A stretch of DNA of 64,000 nt from Taudactylus pleione (GCA_031769625.1 JAUIMM010000124.1:10614001-10678000); one strand, 5' to 3'; positions 23,891-36,011 are shown, numbered from the stretch's first letter. Translations and numbers: made by a program. The notes: a model not told the origin generated them from the sequence alone.

Positions 23891-24379
23891 TTCCTCCCCT
23901 CCTTGCTCCTCCTTGCAGTGCTGACTCTGAGCCTTACCTGCTGTCACTCCTGAGCAGCTGAGCTCCTTACCACCACCGGCGGCACCGCAGCGAATTTCCC
24001 CTACCTGGGTCTGGACATTTCTCTCCTCTGCAGCTGTGAGACCTGCTGTTTAATGACAGCCAGGCAGCGGGCTGAGCCTGCCTGGCTGAGTGGTTCCTCC
24101 ACCGGTGGGGCGGCACCGTAGCTCTTCTTTTACTATGGCCGCCCCCCCTACCTTGCTCTCCTCTGCACTGCTGAGCCTGTTGTGCTGTGTGCTGTTACAG
24201 TAAATGACAGCCAAGCAGCAGGCTGAGCCTCTTCACCAATTTTTCTTTCTTGTACCGGAGCTGCCTGCCGCGACCTGCCGCTAAGCCCTGCCCTCCCGAC
24301 ATTTGGCTCTGCCACCTTTTCAAAGAGCCGCAAATCGGGCCAGTGATCTGCTCCAAATGGTCCTCCCCCTGAGTCCCCT

Positions 24380-24710
24380 GCTTTCTCCTCTCCTCTCCAT
24401 CTGACCTAGCTCTCCACCCCTCCCCACTTGACCTGGCTCTCCTCCCCTTTCCACCTGACCTGGCTCTCCACCCCTCCCCACCTGACCAGGCTCTCCTCCC
24501 CTCCCCACCTGACCTGGCTCTCCTCCCCTCACTACCTGACTTGGCTCTCATCTCCTCCCTACCTGACATGGCTCTCCTCCCCACCTGACCTGGCTCTCTT
24601 CCCCTCAGCACCTGACCTGGCTCTCCTCCCCTCCCCACCTGACCTGGCTCTCCTCCCCTCCCTACATGCCCTGGCTCTCCTCCCGTCCACACCTGACCTG
24701 GCTATCTGAA
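24380..24710. repeat. Pyrimidine-rich minisatellite, about 24-bp unit
   Basis: Units of CACCTGACCTGGCTCTCC plus TCCCCTCC, about 13 copies with length variation. Open frames on both strands across it are repeat artefacts. Confidence 0.9.
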
Positions 24711-25479
24711 TAAAGGCAGTCTCCAGTGCTGATGGCGTCCAGCCGAAGAGGAGAAATTGAAAAGGAGTGGAGAAAAGAGAAAAAGCAAAAGTGTTTTATT
24801 TTAAATGTTTATAATATATCTCATTAAAAAGGTAATATGTATATGTGTATTAATTTAATAAATAATATATTTACTATTTTAAATGAAATATACAAAGTGT
24901 ATATTTAATTCAAAATATTAAATATAGTATTTATTATTATTTATTATCGATGCAATCATATTCCCGTGGGGATTATGGCAGTCAGAATGCCATAGCTAGA
25001 ATCCCGACACATCAGAATACCGGAGGTAAGTACTGGGGATAAGGGGAAAGTTAGGGGTAGGCACTATGGGGAGGGTTTAGGTTTACACTGGGAGGGGAGG
25101 TGATAGGTTAGGTTTAGGCACTAGGGGGGTTAGGTGTAGGCTGTGGGGGGGAGGGTTAGGGGCATGGCCAGCGCAACATAATCAGCCAGCCCTGCGCTGC
25201 AGGGAAGCGGCGGCGTTGAGAGGCGCTACCACTGCCTACTCCATTTCCCAGGTGCCTGCTGAGTTTTTGTTACCAGCAGGTCTTTCCCTGAAGCGGCAGC
25301 TGGAGGCTGGAGCTCACTTCTGAGCTCTGCCTTCAGGCTCCCACAGTGGGTGAAGGGAGAGAAGTCATGACATCTCTCCCATATTGCCCAACGAGAGGAC
25401 CGAGGGCGGAGTAGTTAGACAGTGGTAAACGCAGGAGTGGGGCTTCAGGTAAGTATAGTATTGTGTTGTGTTTGTGACT

Positions 25480-25910
25480 TTATGTGTAAGGGGCACTACT
25501 ACTGGGGGCATTGCGTAAGGGCACTACTACGGGGGACACTGCGTAAGAGGCACTAATACTGGGGGCACTGAGTAAGGGGCACATATACAGGGGGTACTAC
25601 ATAAGGGGCACTGAGTAAGTGGCACTAATACTGGAGGCACTGCATAAGGGTGCTACTACAGGGGGCATTGCATTGGGGGCACTATTACTATAGAGAGCAT
25701 TGCGATAGGAACACTATTTACTACAGGGTGCATTGCAAAAGGGGCACTATTACTACAGGGGGGCATTGCAAAAGGTGCACCACTACTACTGTGGGCATTG
25801 CAAAAGGGGCACCACTACTACTGTGGGCATTGCAAAAGGGGCACTACTAATGTGGGCATTGCATAAGGGGCACTACTATGGGCATTGTGTATAAGGGGCA
25901 CCACTGTGTG
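25480..25910. repeat. Tandem repeat GGGGCACTACTACTGGGGGC-type, about 30-bp unit
   Basis: About 14 degenerate copies ending in CATTGCATAAG or CATTGCAAAAG. Confidence 0.85.
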
Positions 25911-26337
25911 TCATAACGGGAATTAGGGACACTAGTATGTGGTGCAATGTTAATCAGGGGCACTCTGTGCGGTGTAATGTGAATAAGATTGTGCTACTGT
26001 GTGGTTTAATTTGAATTGGGGATACTATTGTGCGACTACGCCCCTTTTTGTGAGACCATGCCCCTTTGTGCACCGTGCGCCTACGGCTCGCACTGTCCCT
26101 TAGAAAACTGGAGGGAAGGGCACAAATTTAATAGTTTGCAGGAGGGAACCAAACACCCTAGCACCGGCCCTGAGTATAATGTACCTGTGAAGACTGCTTG
26201 CTGTCCCAGTACTTCAATGCAAATATTATATAGCTTTTTCCAGTTTGGCCAGTTTATATCATTTAGCTTTGGCTATACTGTGTCCTCTGCTAGTTGCTGC
26301 CCTGTTCCTGTACAGGTACATCTTATGAGTTGATTTA

Positions 26338-26770
26338 GGGCCTGATTCAGCATTACACATATGTGCAATGCTGAACGCAGAATCCCAATTATCCGAAATC
26401 TGCATGCTCAGGACCCGTTCTGCTAGTGTGATGAATGGGTCCTACGTGATCGCACACAGTCCCATCTATGCCTCTGCCAGATTGATAGGCAGAGAGGCAT
26501 TAAAATGGCGGCCGGCGTTCCTGGAAATGGGGGTATGCTGGACCCATTTTCTGGTAATGGCAAGATCAGGAACTGCATCTACGGGCACAGATTCCTGACA
26601 TCGCAAAGCCGGCCAGCCTGAGTACGCCTCAGCCGATGGTTGTGATGGTGATCCCTGCCTGCGGCCTCAGGGTGTCTTACACCTCCTGCTGTATTTGCAT
26701 ATTAGCAAGACGGAATTGCAAAGCTGTCTGCATGCCACTTTGCAATTCCACCCGAAGTTGAATCACCCCC
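26338..26770. mobile_element. Harbinger-type MITE, TTA target duplication
   Basis: Starts GGGCCTGATTCAGCATT, ends GAATCACCCCC; TTA at 26335-26337 and 26771-26773. Confidence 0.8.
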
Positions 26771-26805
26771 TTAGTATCCTGTCCCTTATTAAACCTTAGC
26801 TATAC

Positions 26806-26829
26806 CTTGGGGAGATAAGCCTTTACTAT
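26806..26829 (-). CDS. Weak candidate 24-bp linker exon after the SRCR exon
   Basis: Minus strand: TTCCATTGTAG precedes and GTATAGC follows a 24-bp stretch that is open in phase 1-1 (SKGLSPQ). It lies about 310 bp downstream of the SRCR exon donor. The polypyrimidine tract is poor and there is no second copy to compare, so it may be chance. Confidence 0.2.
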
Positions 26830-26887
26830 CTACAATGGAAGACCTATAGTAGGAGCATCTGAGTACTGGTAAGGTAGAATATATTTA

Positions 26888-27493
<606 letters not shown>

Positions 27494-27599
27494 TCAAACT
27501 CATGAAATGTTAAGTGAACCAAAGACAAATAATTAAAAAAAATAATTTAATCAATATGGTAATGTTGTGTTAATCGTATTATCTGATTGGTCTTACCAT

Positions 27600-28486
27600 C
27601 TTGCTTAACATACAGATTGTTCCAGACAGTATTTCATTGTGAAACAGTAGACTTTTAAAGTAAATTCTCAAATTCATATTTCATTATTAGCCTGCAGATT
27701 TTTTTGGAAAATGAAAAACTTAAAAATACTGCTTGCATAAGTGTTCAACCCCATGTGCTGTGAAAGCTCCAGGTTTACACAGATGACAGATATTGCCCTA
27801 AGAATTGACTTCAATTAGCCTTTACTTGTTATTCATTAAAAAATGTCAGCTTTTATGAATCTGAAGTAAAACTGTGAAAGTAAATTCCAAAGAGCATTCT
27901 AAGAAAATGAAACATACGTAAAGTTATAAACATGCACAGATAGGGTAAGGCTACAAATCATATCCAAGTGCTTGAATATCTTTGTCTGCACTACTGAATC
28001 AATTGTGAGGAAATGAAAGCTGCTTCATACCACCCAGGCACTGACTGTCATTCAACACTCAGCATCAGAGCAAGAAGGAGACTTGTGAGGGAAACCACAG
28101 AGAAGCCAATTACCACTTTGAAGGAGCTACAGATTTCAGTGACTGAAACTGGAATGAAGGTGCACCAGTCAGCCATATTAAGAGCTCTGCATACAACTTC
28201 ATGGGTGGGTGGCTACAAATAAGTGGTTACTGAAGAAAAACCCCCAAAACATGTCTGGATGTTTTCCAGAAAACATCAGAGTGACCCAGCTAAAGGTTTT
28301 CTGGTCAGATGAGATAAAAATTAAGCTTTTTGGTCTCAATACAAAATGTTATGTGTGGTGCAGACCTAACACTGCCCATTCCTTAGCAAACAACAACCTA
28401 ACAGTGAAATATGGGGTAGCTGCATCATGTTGTGGGTGCTTTTACTCATTGGGGACTGGGGACAGTAAAATACTACAAGACAACTG
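27600..28486 (+). pseudogene. Tc1-like transposon remnant, transposase decayed, split by a hAT insertion
   Basis: The transposase reads on the plus strand. The N-terminal part at 28013-28219 contains RARRRLVRETTEKPITTLKELQ and an IXRALH motif of the paired-like DNA-binding region. After a frameshift, FWSDEIKIKLFG (first catalytic Asp block of the DDE family), CYVWCRPNTAH and a broken GCF motif follow (28209-28460). At 28487-28494 the sequence CTTTAGTC is duplicated by the hAT inserted at 28495, and the remnant resumes at 32060 for a short distance. The left terminus was not fixed. Multiple lesions make it inactive. Confidence 0.75.
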
Positions 28487-29114
28487 CTTTAGTCTAGGGG
28501 TGTGCACCGGCCACTTTTCGTGTTTTGGTTTTGGATCTAGATCTTTTTTCGTGTTTTGGATCTGGATTGGTTTTGCCAAAACCACCCTTCCGTGTTTTGG
28601 GTTCTGGGTTTTGTGTTTTGGATCTGTATTTTATTGAAAAAAAAAGCATAAAAACAGCTTAAATCACAGAATTTGTTGGTTTTCTGCTCCTATGCAATTA
28701 TTAACCTCAATAACCTTCATTTCCACTCATTTCCAGTCTATTCTGAACACCTCACACCTCACAATATTGTTTTTATGGCCAAAAGATTGCACCGAGGTAG
28801 CTGGATGACTATGCTAAGCGACACGAGTGGGCGGCACAAACACGTGGCCCATCTAGGAGTGACACTGCAGTGGCAGACAGGATGGCAGTTTGAAAAACTA
28901 GGCCCCAAACAGTACATACTGCAAAGAAAAAAAAGATGGAATTGTCCTTGGGCCCTCCCACCCACCCTTATGTTGTATAAATAGAACATGCACACTTTAA
29001 CAAACCAATCATTTCAGCGCCAGGGTCTGCCACATGACTGTGGCAGAAATGATTGGTTCGTTTGGGCCCCCACAAAACAAGCTGGCAATTAATGTGTACC
29101 TGCACAAACTGGCT

Positions 29115-30100
29115 CTACGGAGGCAAGATGTCATCCTCATCCTCCTCATCCACTGATTCCTTGGATAAAACAGGAAAAAGGGATTTAGGTGTCCCTGGAC
29201 TGCTTACGGTCTTAGCCAAAGTTTCTGAACTTGACAGTAACTTTTTATGAACGCGCTGCAGGTGCCGTATAAGGGAGGATGTTCCCTTATACGGCACCTA
29301 TAAGTAGGGGTAAGTGCCATATAAGGGAGGTGGTTAACGTCCCTACCCCTACTTATTTCACCTTTACATATGGTACATATGGCAAGACAGTTGTTGTCCG
29401 GATTTGGATAGAAATATTGCCAGACCAAAGAGGTGGAATGTTTGGTCTTCTGCCCAGGCATGACAGTGATGGGCTTTTTAATCCCACGGACAACAACTGT
29501 CTCCCCCGGAGCCTGATTTAAACAAACCACTTCACCATCAGAATCCTCCTCGCCAACTTCCTCCTCAGTGCCAGCTACACCAGTATCCTCATCCTGTTGT
29601 ACTTCAACAGTGACATCTTCAATTTGCATATCAGCAAGTGGACTGTGGGTGCTCCTTTCAGCTCTTGCAGGAGGCGTGCAAATGGTGGAAAGAGCCACCT
29701 CTTCCCGTCCAGTGCTGGGAAGGTCAGGCATCGCAACAGCCACTACACTTGGACTCTCCTTGGGGATTTGTGATATCTTCTTAGAACGCATAGTTCTTCA
29801 CTGTGCTTTTGCCAGCTTAACTCGTTTGATTTTTTTAGTGGGAGGAGGGCTTCCATCGTCATGTGAAGCTGAACCACTAGTCATGAACATAGGGAAAGAC
29901 CTTAGCCGTTCCTTGCCACTCCATGTCGTAAATGGCATATTGGCAAGTTTAAGTTTCTCTTCAGATGAGTAAAATGTTTTTTTCAAGGTCATTTTCCTGA
30001 ACTTTGTCTTTTGGGATTGTATGTACCCTCTACTATGACATTGGGCATCGGCCTTGGCAAACGACGTTGATGGCATGTTATCGTCTATGTCATGACTAGT
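29115..30100 (-). pseudogene. hAT transposase remnant: N-terminus, BED finger and C-terminal tail only
   Basis: The N-terminal part (30076-29798, MPSTSFAKADAQCHSRGY start) and the following fragment (29791-29204) align with residues about 36-285 of the 828-codon ORF at 33525, including the BED motif pair CTIC. The BED finger is interrupted near 29255-29345 by a short inverted duplication (ACGGCACCTATAAG-type). The finger's histidine half and linker then read in 29297-29115 and join directly to ESVDEEDEDDILPP, the C-terminal tail that lies at about 36545-36584 in the full copy. The catalytic core and hATC domain are deleted, so only DNA binding could ever be encoded, and frame breaks make even that unlikely. 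Confidence 0.85.
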
Positions 30101-30204
30101 GGCAGCAGCTTCAGCACTAGGAGGAAGTGGTTCTTAATCTTTCCCTATTTTATTTTTATCGGAGAAAGTTTGGTCCTCCATTTATGTTATATTGATATAT
30201 ACGT

Positions 30205-31485
30205 GCGGCTAAGGCGCACACAAACACAGAAAATAATTTTTTATTTTTGTTGGAGACAAGTGCACTTTGTGGGTTACACCACCCTTTAAGAAATGAGCCA
30301 GCCGGCCCTTTACTTATGGGAAACAGGCGCACGCTTGGCGCTGCTCCTTCGTTGATGCACGTGCAGCCACAGTGCACACGATTCACAAACACAGAAACAT
30401 TTTTTTTATTTTGTTTGGAGTTCCCTTTGGGGGTTAAAGCACCCTTTAGCGGTCAATCCAGCTGGCCCTTTATTTATGGGACACAGGCGCACGCTTGGCA
30501 CTACTTTGTTGATGCACGTGCGGCTACTGCGCACACAATTCACAAACACAGAAAATATTTTTTTATTTGGTTTGGAGTGTACTTTGGGGGTTACAGCACC
30601 ATTTAATGGTCAAGCCAGCCGGCCCTTTACTTATGACACAGCCGCACGCTTGGCACTACTTTGTTGATGCACGTGCGGCTACTGCGCACACAATTCACAA
30701 ACACAGAAAATATTTTTTTATTTTGTTTGGAGTGTACTTTGGGGTTACAGCACCCTTTAACGGACAAGCCAGCCGGCCCTTTACTTATGACACAGGCGCA
30801 CACTTGGCACTACTTTGTTGATGCATGTGCGGCTACTGGGCACACAATTCACAAACACAGAAAATATTTTTTTATTTTGTTTGGAGTGTACTTTGGGGGT
30901 TACAGCACCCTTTAATGGTCAAGCCAGCCGGTCCTTTACTTATGACACAGGCGCACGCTTGGAACTACTTTGTTGATGCACGTGCGGCTACTGCGCAAAC
31001 AATTCACAAACACAGAAAATATTTTTTTATTTGGTTTGGAGTGTACTTTAGGGGTTACAGCACCCTTTAACGGTCAAACCAGCCGGCTCTTTACTTATGA
31101 CACAGCCGCACACTTGGCACTACTTTGTTGATGTACGTGCGGCTACTGCGCACACAATTCACAAACACAGAAAATATTTTTTTATTTTGTTTGGAGTGTA
31201 CTTTGGGGGTTACAGCACCCTTTAACGGACAAGCCAGCCGGCCCTTTACTTATGACACAGGCGCACGCTTGGCACTACTTTGTTGATGCACGTGCGGCTA
31301 CTGCGCACACAATTCACAAACACAGAAAAAAATTTTTTATTTGGTTTGGAGTGTACTTTGGGGGTTACAGCACCCTTTAACGGTCAAGCCAGCCGGCCCT
31401 TTACTTGTGACACAGGCACACGCTTGGCACTGCTTTGTTGATGCACGTGTGGCTACTGCGCACACAATTCACAAACAGAGAAAAG
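30205..31485. repeat. 154-bp tandem array in the hAT 5' region, about 8 copies
   Basis: The unit holds CACGTGCGGCTACTGCGCAC, AATTCACAAACACAGAAA, a T-rich run, GGAGTGTACTTTGGGGGTTA and GCCAGCCGGCCCTTTACTTA. The starts of successive units are about 153-155 bp apart. The related hAT at 32585 has only about two units (33130-33500, inverted). Confidence 0.95.
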
Positions 31486-31499
31486 AAAAATTGTTTTTT

Positions 31500-31815
31500 A
31501 GCACTTGGGGGGAGCACCCCTGATGGACAGAGCACCCCCTGGACAACACTACAGCACCCTTTTAGGACTGGGACACTGCACAGGACTTTGGAGTGGACAC
31601 AGCCCCTATGGACAACTGACTGCACAACACAGTCCCGCCAGCCCCTATGGACTTTGAAGTAGTGGACACAGATCCTATGGACAACAGCAGCACAGCACAA
31701 AACAGCCAGCCCCTATGGACTTTGTAGTAGTGGACACAGCCCCTATGGACAACAGCAGCACAGCACAGCACAACACTACTCTGCACTACACTACACTACA
31801 CTACACAGCCCAGCC
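31500..31815. repeat. Short GGACACAGCCCCTATGGACA tandem repeats and TACAC run
   Basis: Repeats of about 60-70 bp, followed by a CACTACACTACA pentamer run at about 31772-31806. The mirror copy lies at 32826-33070. Confidence 0.85.
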
Positions 31816-32059
31816 AGCCCTAACTCCCACCCTCCCTCTTCACTGTCCACAGCCGACTGAGAAAATGGCGCCGACGCGGGTACCTTATATAGGATCCAAA
31901 ACCCGCGAGACCCGGAAGGCGGGATGATGACGTCTTGCCTCGATTTCAGATCCGAGTCAGGCGGGAAAAGTCGAGCCTGACTCGGATCGGCCTCGGATCG
32001 GGGGGGCTAGGGGGGGTTCGGATTTCAGAAATCCAAACCCGCTCACCCCTACTTTAGTC

Positions 32060-32440
32060 TGCTAGAAAACTCATGCTTAGGATCAGGCCCTTCAGGAACC
32101 GCGCCAGGCCCGGGTAAAAGGGTGTGTGGCTTAATCGCGGTAGGCATGGCCACACCCAATTAGGTAAAAAAATTCAAAAAGAAAAGTTTTGTTGCACGTT
32201 GGCAAGGGGGGCGCAGTGAGCCCCCTAGCCTGGCGCATCACCAGTGGGGGGGCGCGATCAGCTTGATCGCTCCCCCAACAGGCATAGGAGACTGCTGTGG
32301 CTGCTTCTTAGCAGCCACGAGCAGTCTCCCAGAATAGTGCTGCTGTGATGTATGAGGGGGGGGAGTGGTGCCGGGCCCTTCCAGCAACCCCGGGCCTGGG
32401 TAATTAGTATCCGCTCCCCCCTCTCAGCACTTGGGAATAC
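32060..32440. repeat. Tc1 remnant tail followed by an old GC-rich repeat
   Basis: 32060-32090 continues the Tc1 remnant. 32091-32400 is GC-rich and resembles part of the interior of the 17383-18058 MITE (GGCATAGGAGACTGC-type blocks). No coding sequence. Confidence 0.4.
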
Positions 32441-32584
32441 CTGGGAAAGCCCTATGATAATAATGCCATCTTCAAAATGGAGTTATGCAGGCTTTGCTTC
32501 ATTTCCCCAACTCCTGCTTTGTTCTAACAGACAGAGAAGATCTGGGAACCGACCCCTGTGAACAGCTTTGTGTGTTTTTAAATT

Positions 32585-33524
32585 AGAGGTGAGCGGGTTC
32601 GGATTTCTGAAATCTGAACCCCCCGAGCCCCCCGATCCGAGGCCGATCCGAGTCAGGCTCGACTTTTCCCGCCTGACTCGGATCTGAAATCGAGGCAAAA
32701 CGTCATCATCGCGCCTTCCAGATCTCGCGGATTTTGGATCCTATATAAGGTACCCACGTCGGCGCCATTTTCTCACTCGGCTGTGGACAGTGAAGAGGGA
32801 GGGTGGGAGTTAGGGCTGGCTGGGCTGTGTAGTGTAGTGTAGTGTAGTGCAGAGTAGTGTTGTGCTGCGCTGTGCTGCTGTTGTCCATAGGGGCTGTGTC
32901 CACTACTTCAAAGTCCATAGGGGCTGGCTGTGTTGTGCTGTGCTGCTGTTGTCCATAGGGGCTGTGTCCATTACTTCAAAGTCCTTAGGGGCTGGCTGGA
33001 CTGTGTTGTGCAGTCAGTTGTCCATAGGGTCTGTGTCCACTCCAAAGTCCTGTGTAGTGTCCCAGTCCTAAAGGGGTGCTGTAGTGTTGTCCAGGGGGTG
33101 CTCTGTCCATCAGGGGTGCTCCCCCCAAGTGCTAAAAAAAATATTTTTTTTCTGTGTTTGTGAATTGTGTGCGCAGTAGCCGCACGTGCATCAACAAAGT
33201 AGTGCCAAGCGTGCGCCTGTGTCATAAGTAAAGGGCCGGCTGGCTTGACCGATAAATGGTGCTGTAACCCCCAAAGTACACTCCAAACCAAATAAAAAAA
33301 TATTTTCTGTGTTTGTGAATTGTGTGCGCAGTAGCCACACGTGCATCAACAAAGGAGCAGCGCCAAGCGTGCGCCTGTGTCCCATAAGTAAAGAGCCGGC
33401 TGGCTCATTTCTTAAAGGGTGGTGTAACCCACAAAGTGCACTACTCTCCAGCAAAAATAAAAAAATATTTTCTGTGTTTGTGTGCGCCTTAGCCGCACGT
33501 ATATATCAAATCGATATAACATAA
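32585..33524. promoter_or_regulatory. hAT 5' leader (probable promoter region) with tandem repeats
   Basis: The 0.94 kb between the element end and the ATG includes a TATATAAGG at about 32741, a GTAGTGTAGTG pentamer run (32829-32848), 65-bp repeats (32880-33060) and two 154-bp units. The TATA-like box followed by GC-rich sequence is a plausible core promoter. The same motif occurs in the 28495 element at about 31885. Confidence 0.4.
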
Positions 33525-36011
33525 ATGGAGGACCAAACTTTCTCCGATAAAAATAAAATAGAGAAAGATCAAGAACCACTTCCTCCTAGTGCTGAAGCTG
33601 CTGCCACTAGTCATGACATAGACGATAACATGCCATCAACGTCATCTGCCAAGGCCGATGCCCAATGTCATAGTAGAGGGCACATACAATCCCAAATGGC
33701 AAAGTTCAGGAAAATGACCTTGAAAAAAACATTTAAATCATCTGAAGAGAAACGTAAACTTGCCAATATGCCATTTACGACATGGAGTGGCAAGGAATGG
33801 CTAAGGTCTTTCCCTATGTTCATGACTAGTGGTTCAGCTTCACATGACGATGGAAGCCCTCCTCCCACTAAAAAAATCAAACGAGTTAAGCTGGCAAAAG
33901 CACAGCGAAGAACTGTGCGTTCTAAGAAGATATCACAAATCCCCAAGGAGAGTCCAAGTGTGGTGGTGGTTACGATGCCTGACCTTCCCAGCACTGGACG
34001 GGAAGAGGTGGCTCTTTCCACCATTTGCACGCCCCCTGCAAGTGCTGAAAGGAGCACCCACAGTCCACTTGCTGATATGCAAATTGAAGATGTCACTGTT
34101 GAAGTACAACAGAATGAGGATACTGGTGTAGCAGGCGCTGAGGAGGAAGTTGGCGAGGAGGATTCTGATGGTGATGTGGTTTGTTTAAATCAGGCTCCGG
34201 GGGAGACAGTTGTTGTCCGTGGGATGAAAAAGCCCATCACGGTCATGTCTGGGCTGAAGACCAAACATTCCATCTCTTTGGTCTGGCAATATTTCTATCC
34301 AAATCCGGACAACAACTGTCTTGCCATATGTACCATATGTAAAGGTGAATTAAGTAGGGGTAGGGATGTTAACCACCTAGGAACATCCTCCCTTATACGG
34401 CACCAGCAGCGCGTTCATAAAAAGTTACTGTCAAGTTCAGAAACTTTTGCTAAGACCGTAAGCAGTACAGGGACACCTAAATCCCGTTGTCCTGTTGTAT
34501 CCAAGCGCCTGCAAACCACACCGTCACCTCCCTCCTCGTCAATTTCCTCCTTAGTCAGGATCGGAAGTAGTCCTGCAGACCATGTCACTGGCAAGACTGA
34601 CTCTCCTATGTGGGATTCCTCTGGAGGATCCTGCATTGCTACACCTCCTGCTGTCGCTGCTGCTGTTGCTGCTGCTGGGAGTCGTTCATCATCCCAGAGA
34701 GGAAGTAGGAATACCACAACTTTTACTAAACAATTGACCCTCCAACAGTCCTTTAAGTACGACAGCAGTCATCCTGAAGCAAAACGTATAACTGAGGCCT
34801 TGACTGCTATGTTGGTGTTAGACATGCGTCCGGTATCTGCCATTAGTGCAGTGGGATTTAGACAATTGATGGAGGTAGTGTGTCCCCGGTTCCAAATCCC
34901 GTCTAGATTCCACTTCACTAGGCAGGCGATACCGAGACTGTACAGAAACGTCAGAAAAAGTGTCCTCAGTGTCCTGAAAAATGCTGTTGTACCCAATGTC
35001 CACTTTACCACGGACATGTGGACAAGTGGAACAGGGCAGACTAAGGACTATATGACTGTGACAGCCCACTGGGTAGATGTATCACCTTACGCAGCAACAG
35101 CAGCAGCGTCACCAGTAGCAGCATCTCAGAAACGACAGCTCGTTCCAAGGCAGGCTACGCTATGTATCACCAGTTTCAGTAAGAGGCACACCGCCGACAA
35201 CCTCTTAGAGAAACTGAGGGAAATCATCAAACAGTGGCTTACCCCACTTAGACTCTCCTGGGGATTTGTGATATCTGACAACGCCACCAATATTGTGCGG
35301 GCATTACATCTGGGCAAATTCCAGCACGTCCCATGTTTTACTCACACAATAAACTTGGTGGTGCAGAATTTTCTGAAAAGCGACAGGGATGTACAGAAGA
35401 CGCTTTGGGCGGCCCGAAAAATTTCTGCCCACTTTCGCCATTCAGCGACTGCGTGCCGAAGACTGGAGCACCAGCAAACACTCTTGAACCTGCCCCACCA
35501 TCACCTGAAGCAAGAGGTTGTGACGTGGTGGAACTCAACCCTCTATATTCTTCAGAGGATGGAGGAGCAGCAAAAGGCCATTCAAGCCTATACATCCACC
35601 TATGACATGACTCAAGCACAGTGGAGAATGATTTCCGTATTGTGCAAGGTTCTCCAGCCCTTCAAACTTGCCACACGTGAAGTCAGTTCACACACTGCCA
35701 GCTTGAGTCAGGTCATTTCCCTTATCAGGCTTTTGCAGAAGCAGCTGGAGAAAGTGAAGGAGGAGCTAAGACAGAGCAATTCCGCTCGGCATGTGGGACT
35801 TGTGGATGAAGCCCTTCTTTCGCTTTACCAGGATTCCAGGGTGGTCAATCTGTTGAAATCAGACCACTACATTTTGGCCACCGTGCTCGATCCTAGGTTT
35901 AAAGTGGTGTCTCTCTTTCCGGCTGACACAAGCCTGCAGAGGTGGAAAGACCTGCTGGTGAAAACACTGTCAACTGAAGCGGAACGTGACACGTCAACAG
36001 CTCCTTCTTAA
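33525..36011 (+). CDS. hAT transposase, BED-finger type, 828-codon ORF lacking its C-terminus
   Basis: A DNA transposase acting in the nucleus on the terminal repeats of its own family. The N-terminus is low-complexity and acidic, with a basic KKIKRVK nuclear-localisation-like stretch at residues 117-123. A BED zinc finger covers about 247-298 (Cys 269 and 272, His 293 and 298). A Ser/Pro/Ala linker follows. The RNase H-like core has its first Asp in TTDMWTS (residue 497), second Asp in VISDNATN (585), the conserved CFTH at 604-607, WWNS at 668-671, and VLDPRFK near 788. The frame stops with TAA at 36009-36011, before the hATC dimerisation domain, which is still readable downstream in other frames (36150-36584). 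The ORF start chosen is the first ATG, which follows the hAT 5' leader repeats. The long open core suggests recent activity, but the protein as encoded lacks the essential C-terminus. Confidence 0.9.
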   Translation: MEDQTFSDKNKIEKDQEPLPPSAEAAATSHDIDDNMPSTSSAKADAQCHSRGHIQSQMAKFRKMTLKKTFKSSEEKRKLANMPFTTWSGKEWLRSFPMFMTSGSASHDDGSPPPTKKIKRVKLAKAQRRTVRSKKISQIPKESPSVVVVTMPDLPSTGREEVALSTICTPPASAERSTHSPLADMQIEDVTVEVQQNEDTGVAGAEEEVGEEDSDGDVVCLNQAPGETVVVRGMKKPITVMSGLKTKHSISLVWQYFYPNPDNNCLAICTICKGELSRGRDVNHLGTSSLIRHQQRVHKKLLSSSETFAKTVSSTGTPKSRCPVVSKRLQTTPSPPSSSISSLVRIGSSPADHVTGKTDSPMWDSSGGSCIATPPAVAAAVAAAGSRSSSQRGSRNTTTFTKQLTLQQSFKYDSSHPEAKRITEALTAMLVLDMRPVSAISAVGFRQLMEVVCPRFQIPSRFHFTRQAIPRLYRNVRKSVLSVLKNAVVPNVHFTTDMWTSGTGQTKDYMTVTAHWVDVSPYAATAAASPVAASQKRQLVPRQATLCITSFSKRHTADNLLEKLREIIKQWLTPLRLSWGFVISDNATNIVRALHLGKFQHVPCFTHTINLVVQNFLKSDRDVQKTLWAARKISAHFRHSATACRRLEHQQTLLNLPHHHLKQEVVTWWNSTLYILQRMEEQQKAIQAYTSTYDMTQAQWRMISVLCKVLQPFKLATREVSSHTASLSQVISLIRLLQKQLEKVKEELRQSNSARHVGLVDEALLSLYQDSRVVNLLKSDHYILATVLDPRFKVVSLFPADTSLQRWKDLLVKTLSTEAERDTSTAPS

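Larger units (their letters stand above)
23570..26172. mobile_element. 2.6-kb non-autonomous hAT element with three internal tandem arrays
   Basis: The terminal repeats CAGGGCCGGTGCAAC and CAGGGCCGGTGCTAG (inverse) are flanked by AGTATACT on the left (23562-23569) and AGTATAAT on the right (26173-26180), a 7-of-8 match. No transposase remnant is recognisable. It carries arrays at 23780-23890, 24380-24710 and 25480-25910. Confidence 0.85.
28495..32051 (-). mobile_element. Internally deleted hAT transposon with exact 8-bp target duplication
   Basis: Ends TAGGGGTGTGCACC and, inverted, TAGGGGTGAGCGGG; the target CTTTAGTC lies at 28487-28494 and 32052-32059. The host site is the Tc1 remnant. The transposase reads on the minus strand, so the 5' end is at 32051. 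Compared with the copy at 32585-37214, about 2 kb of catalytic coding sequence is missing but the 5' tandem array is much longer. Confidence 0.95.

Noticed and set aside
24195..24709. Gly/Arg-rich ORF of 165 codons and Leu/Pro/Ser-rich ORF on the other strand
   Set aside because: Both follow from the 24-bp pyrimidine-rich tandem repeat inside the hAT element.
30247..31523. Series of 65-119-codon ORFs repeating GLQHPLTVKPAGPLL
   Set aside because: They are the 154-bp tandem units of the hAT leader, which happen to be open in one frame.
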